Source: CAWDMC01 sp963803295 (GTDB lineage Bacteria > Acidobacteriota > Terriglobia > UBA7540). From it: DNA of 64,000 nt. Below are positions 63,828-64,000 of the stretch, in pieces. The stretch is from assembly GCA_963803295.1 (NCBI GenBank), contig CAWDMC010000021.1:4626-68625 (forward strand), read 5' to 3'. The notes beneath the pieces were generated by a model. The model was not told the origin of the DNA. It saw only the letters and a list, made by a program, of their open reading frames with translations, and ran no database searches. A program made the translations under genes and the position numbers. Each line of letters starts with the position of its first letter. The stretch's first letter is position 1.

Positions 63828-64000
63828 ATGCGTCGTGGAGTGAGTCTGTTCGTGCTGGGAGCGCTGGCGGTGGGAGGGGTTGCAGCCGGCGTGTTCGCGC
63901 CGGGCGGCGGCGCGAGCCCCAGCGCATCGAGCGCGAAGAAGGCCCCGACCTACCGCGTTACTGTCACGGCCTCCGAGTTCAAGTTCGCGCTCTCGAAGCA
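63828..64000 (+). CDS. Second cupredoxin-domain protein, partial at the window edge
   Basis: The first 57 codons repeat the start of the preceding gene (RGVSLFVLGALAVGGVAAGV, then VTVTASEFKFALSK). It is a tandem paralogue. GAGGAGG lies before ATG 63828. The copper site lies beyond the window, so only homology supports the call. Confidence 0.75.
   Translation, partial: MRRGVSLFVLGALAVGGVAAGVFAPGGGASPSASSAKKAPTYRVTVTASEFKFALSK

Noticed and set aside
1..64000. tRNA or rRNA genes as integration targets
   Set aside because: I looked for clover-leaf features and conserved TTCGA-type arms near the recombinase genes and saw none with confidence.

Overview
The window looks like a mobile, accessory-rich piece of a GC-rich soil bacterium. 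An acidobacterium of the Solibacter/Bryobacter kind is my best guess, from an OmpR-type winged helix fused to a TolB-like propeller, a large multiheme cytochrome, secreted SgcJ/SnoaL-type proteins and many IS remnants. This is inference from gene content; no rRNA or tRNA was seen.

Region 1 (1-17.1 kb) is a conjugative module. A sigma70-like promoter precedes a type IV secretion operon (VirB2, B3, B4, B9, B10, B5/TrbJ, B6/TrbL, B8/TrbF). Next come two small relaxosome-type proteins, a VirD4 coupling protein, a MobF relaxase-helicase, a VirB11 ATPase and a decayed ArdC anti-restriction gene. VirB4 and ArdC carry frameshifts, so the element is damaged or the assembly has indels.

Region 2 (17.7-31.8 kb) is the defence core. 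A scrap of tyrosine recombinase is followed by an XRE repressor and ImmA/IrrE protease pair, then a type I-C CRISPR-Cas locus in the order cas5-cas8c-cas7-cas3-cas4-[MNT-HEPN pair]-cas1-cas2. A leader and an array of 37 identical-looking 37-bp repeats with 36 spacers follow. The promoter region before cas5 carries GCGTAC half-sites resembling the inverted repeat in front of the XRE gene, which suggests control of cas expression by the XRE/ImmA pair.

Region 3 (31.79-36.68 kb) is a compact Tn7/Tn5053-like transposon with recognisable ends (TGTCAG tips plus repeated GCGAC-type sites). It carries tnsB, tnsC and a convergent, frameshifted TnsE-like gene, but no TnsA or TniQ. Its left end begins exactly one spacer length after the last CRISPR repeat. 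Its right end truncates a chromosomal-type TolB-like gene.

Region 4 (36.7-50.6 kb) holds more ordinary chromosomal genes (TolB-like regulator, secreted protein, nine-heme cytochrome c, alpha/beta hydrolase, isochorismatase-type hydrolase, M20 amidohydrolase, O-methyltransferase). It is interrupted by an ORF-deleted group II intron, an ISL3 element, an IS66 remnant and a MITE-like inverted repeat.

Region 5 (50.7-64 kb) is a graveyard of mobile elements: three tyrosine recombinases (two frameshifted), an intact IS5-group element with a TTAG target duplication, Tn3-type ends and a tnpA tail, IS1182 and ISL3 scraps. It also carries a RelE/HigB-HigA toxin-antitoxin pair, a LuxR-coupled hydrolase, a nucleotidyltransferase between 50-bp direct repeats, and two tandem cupredoxin genes at the right edge.
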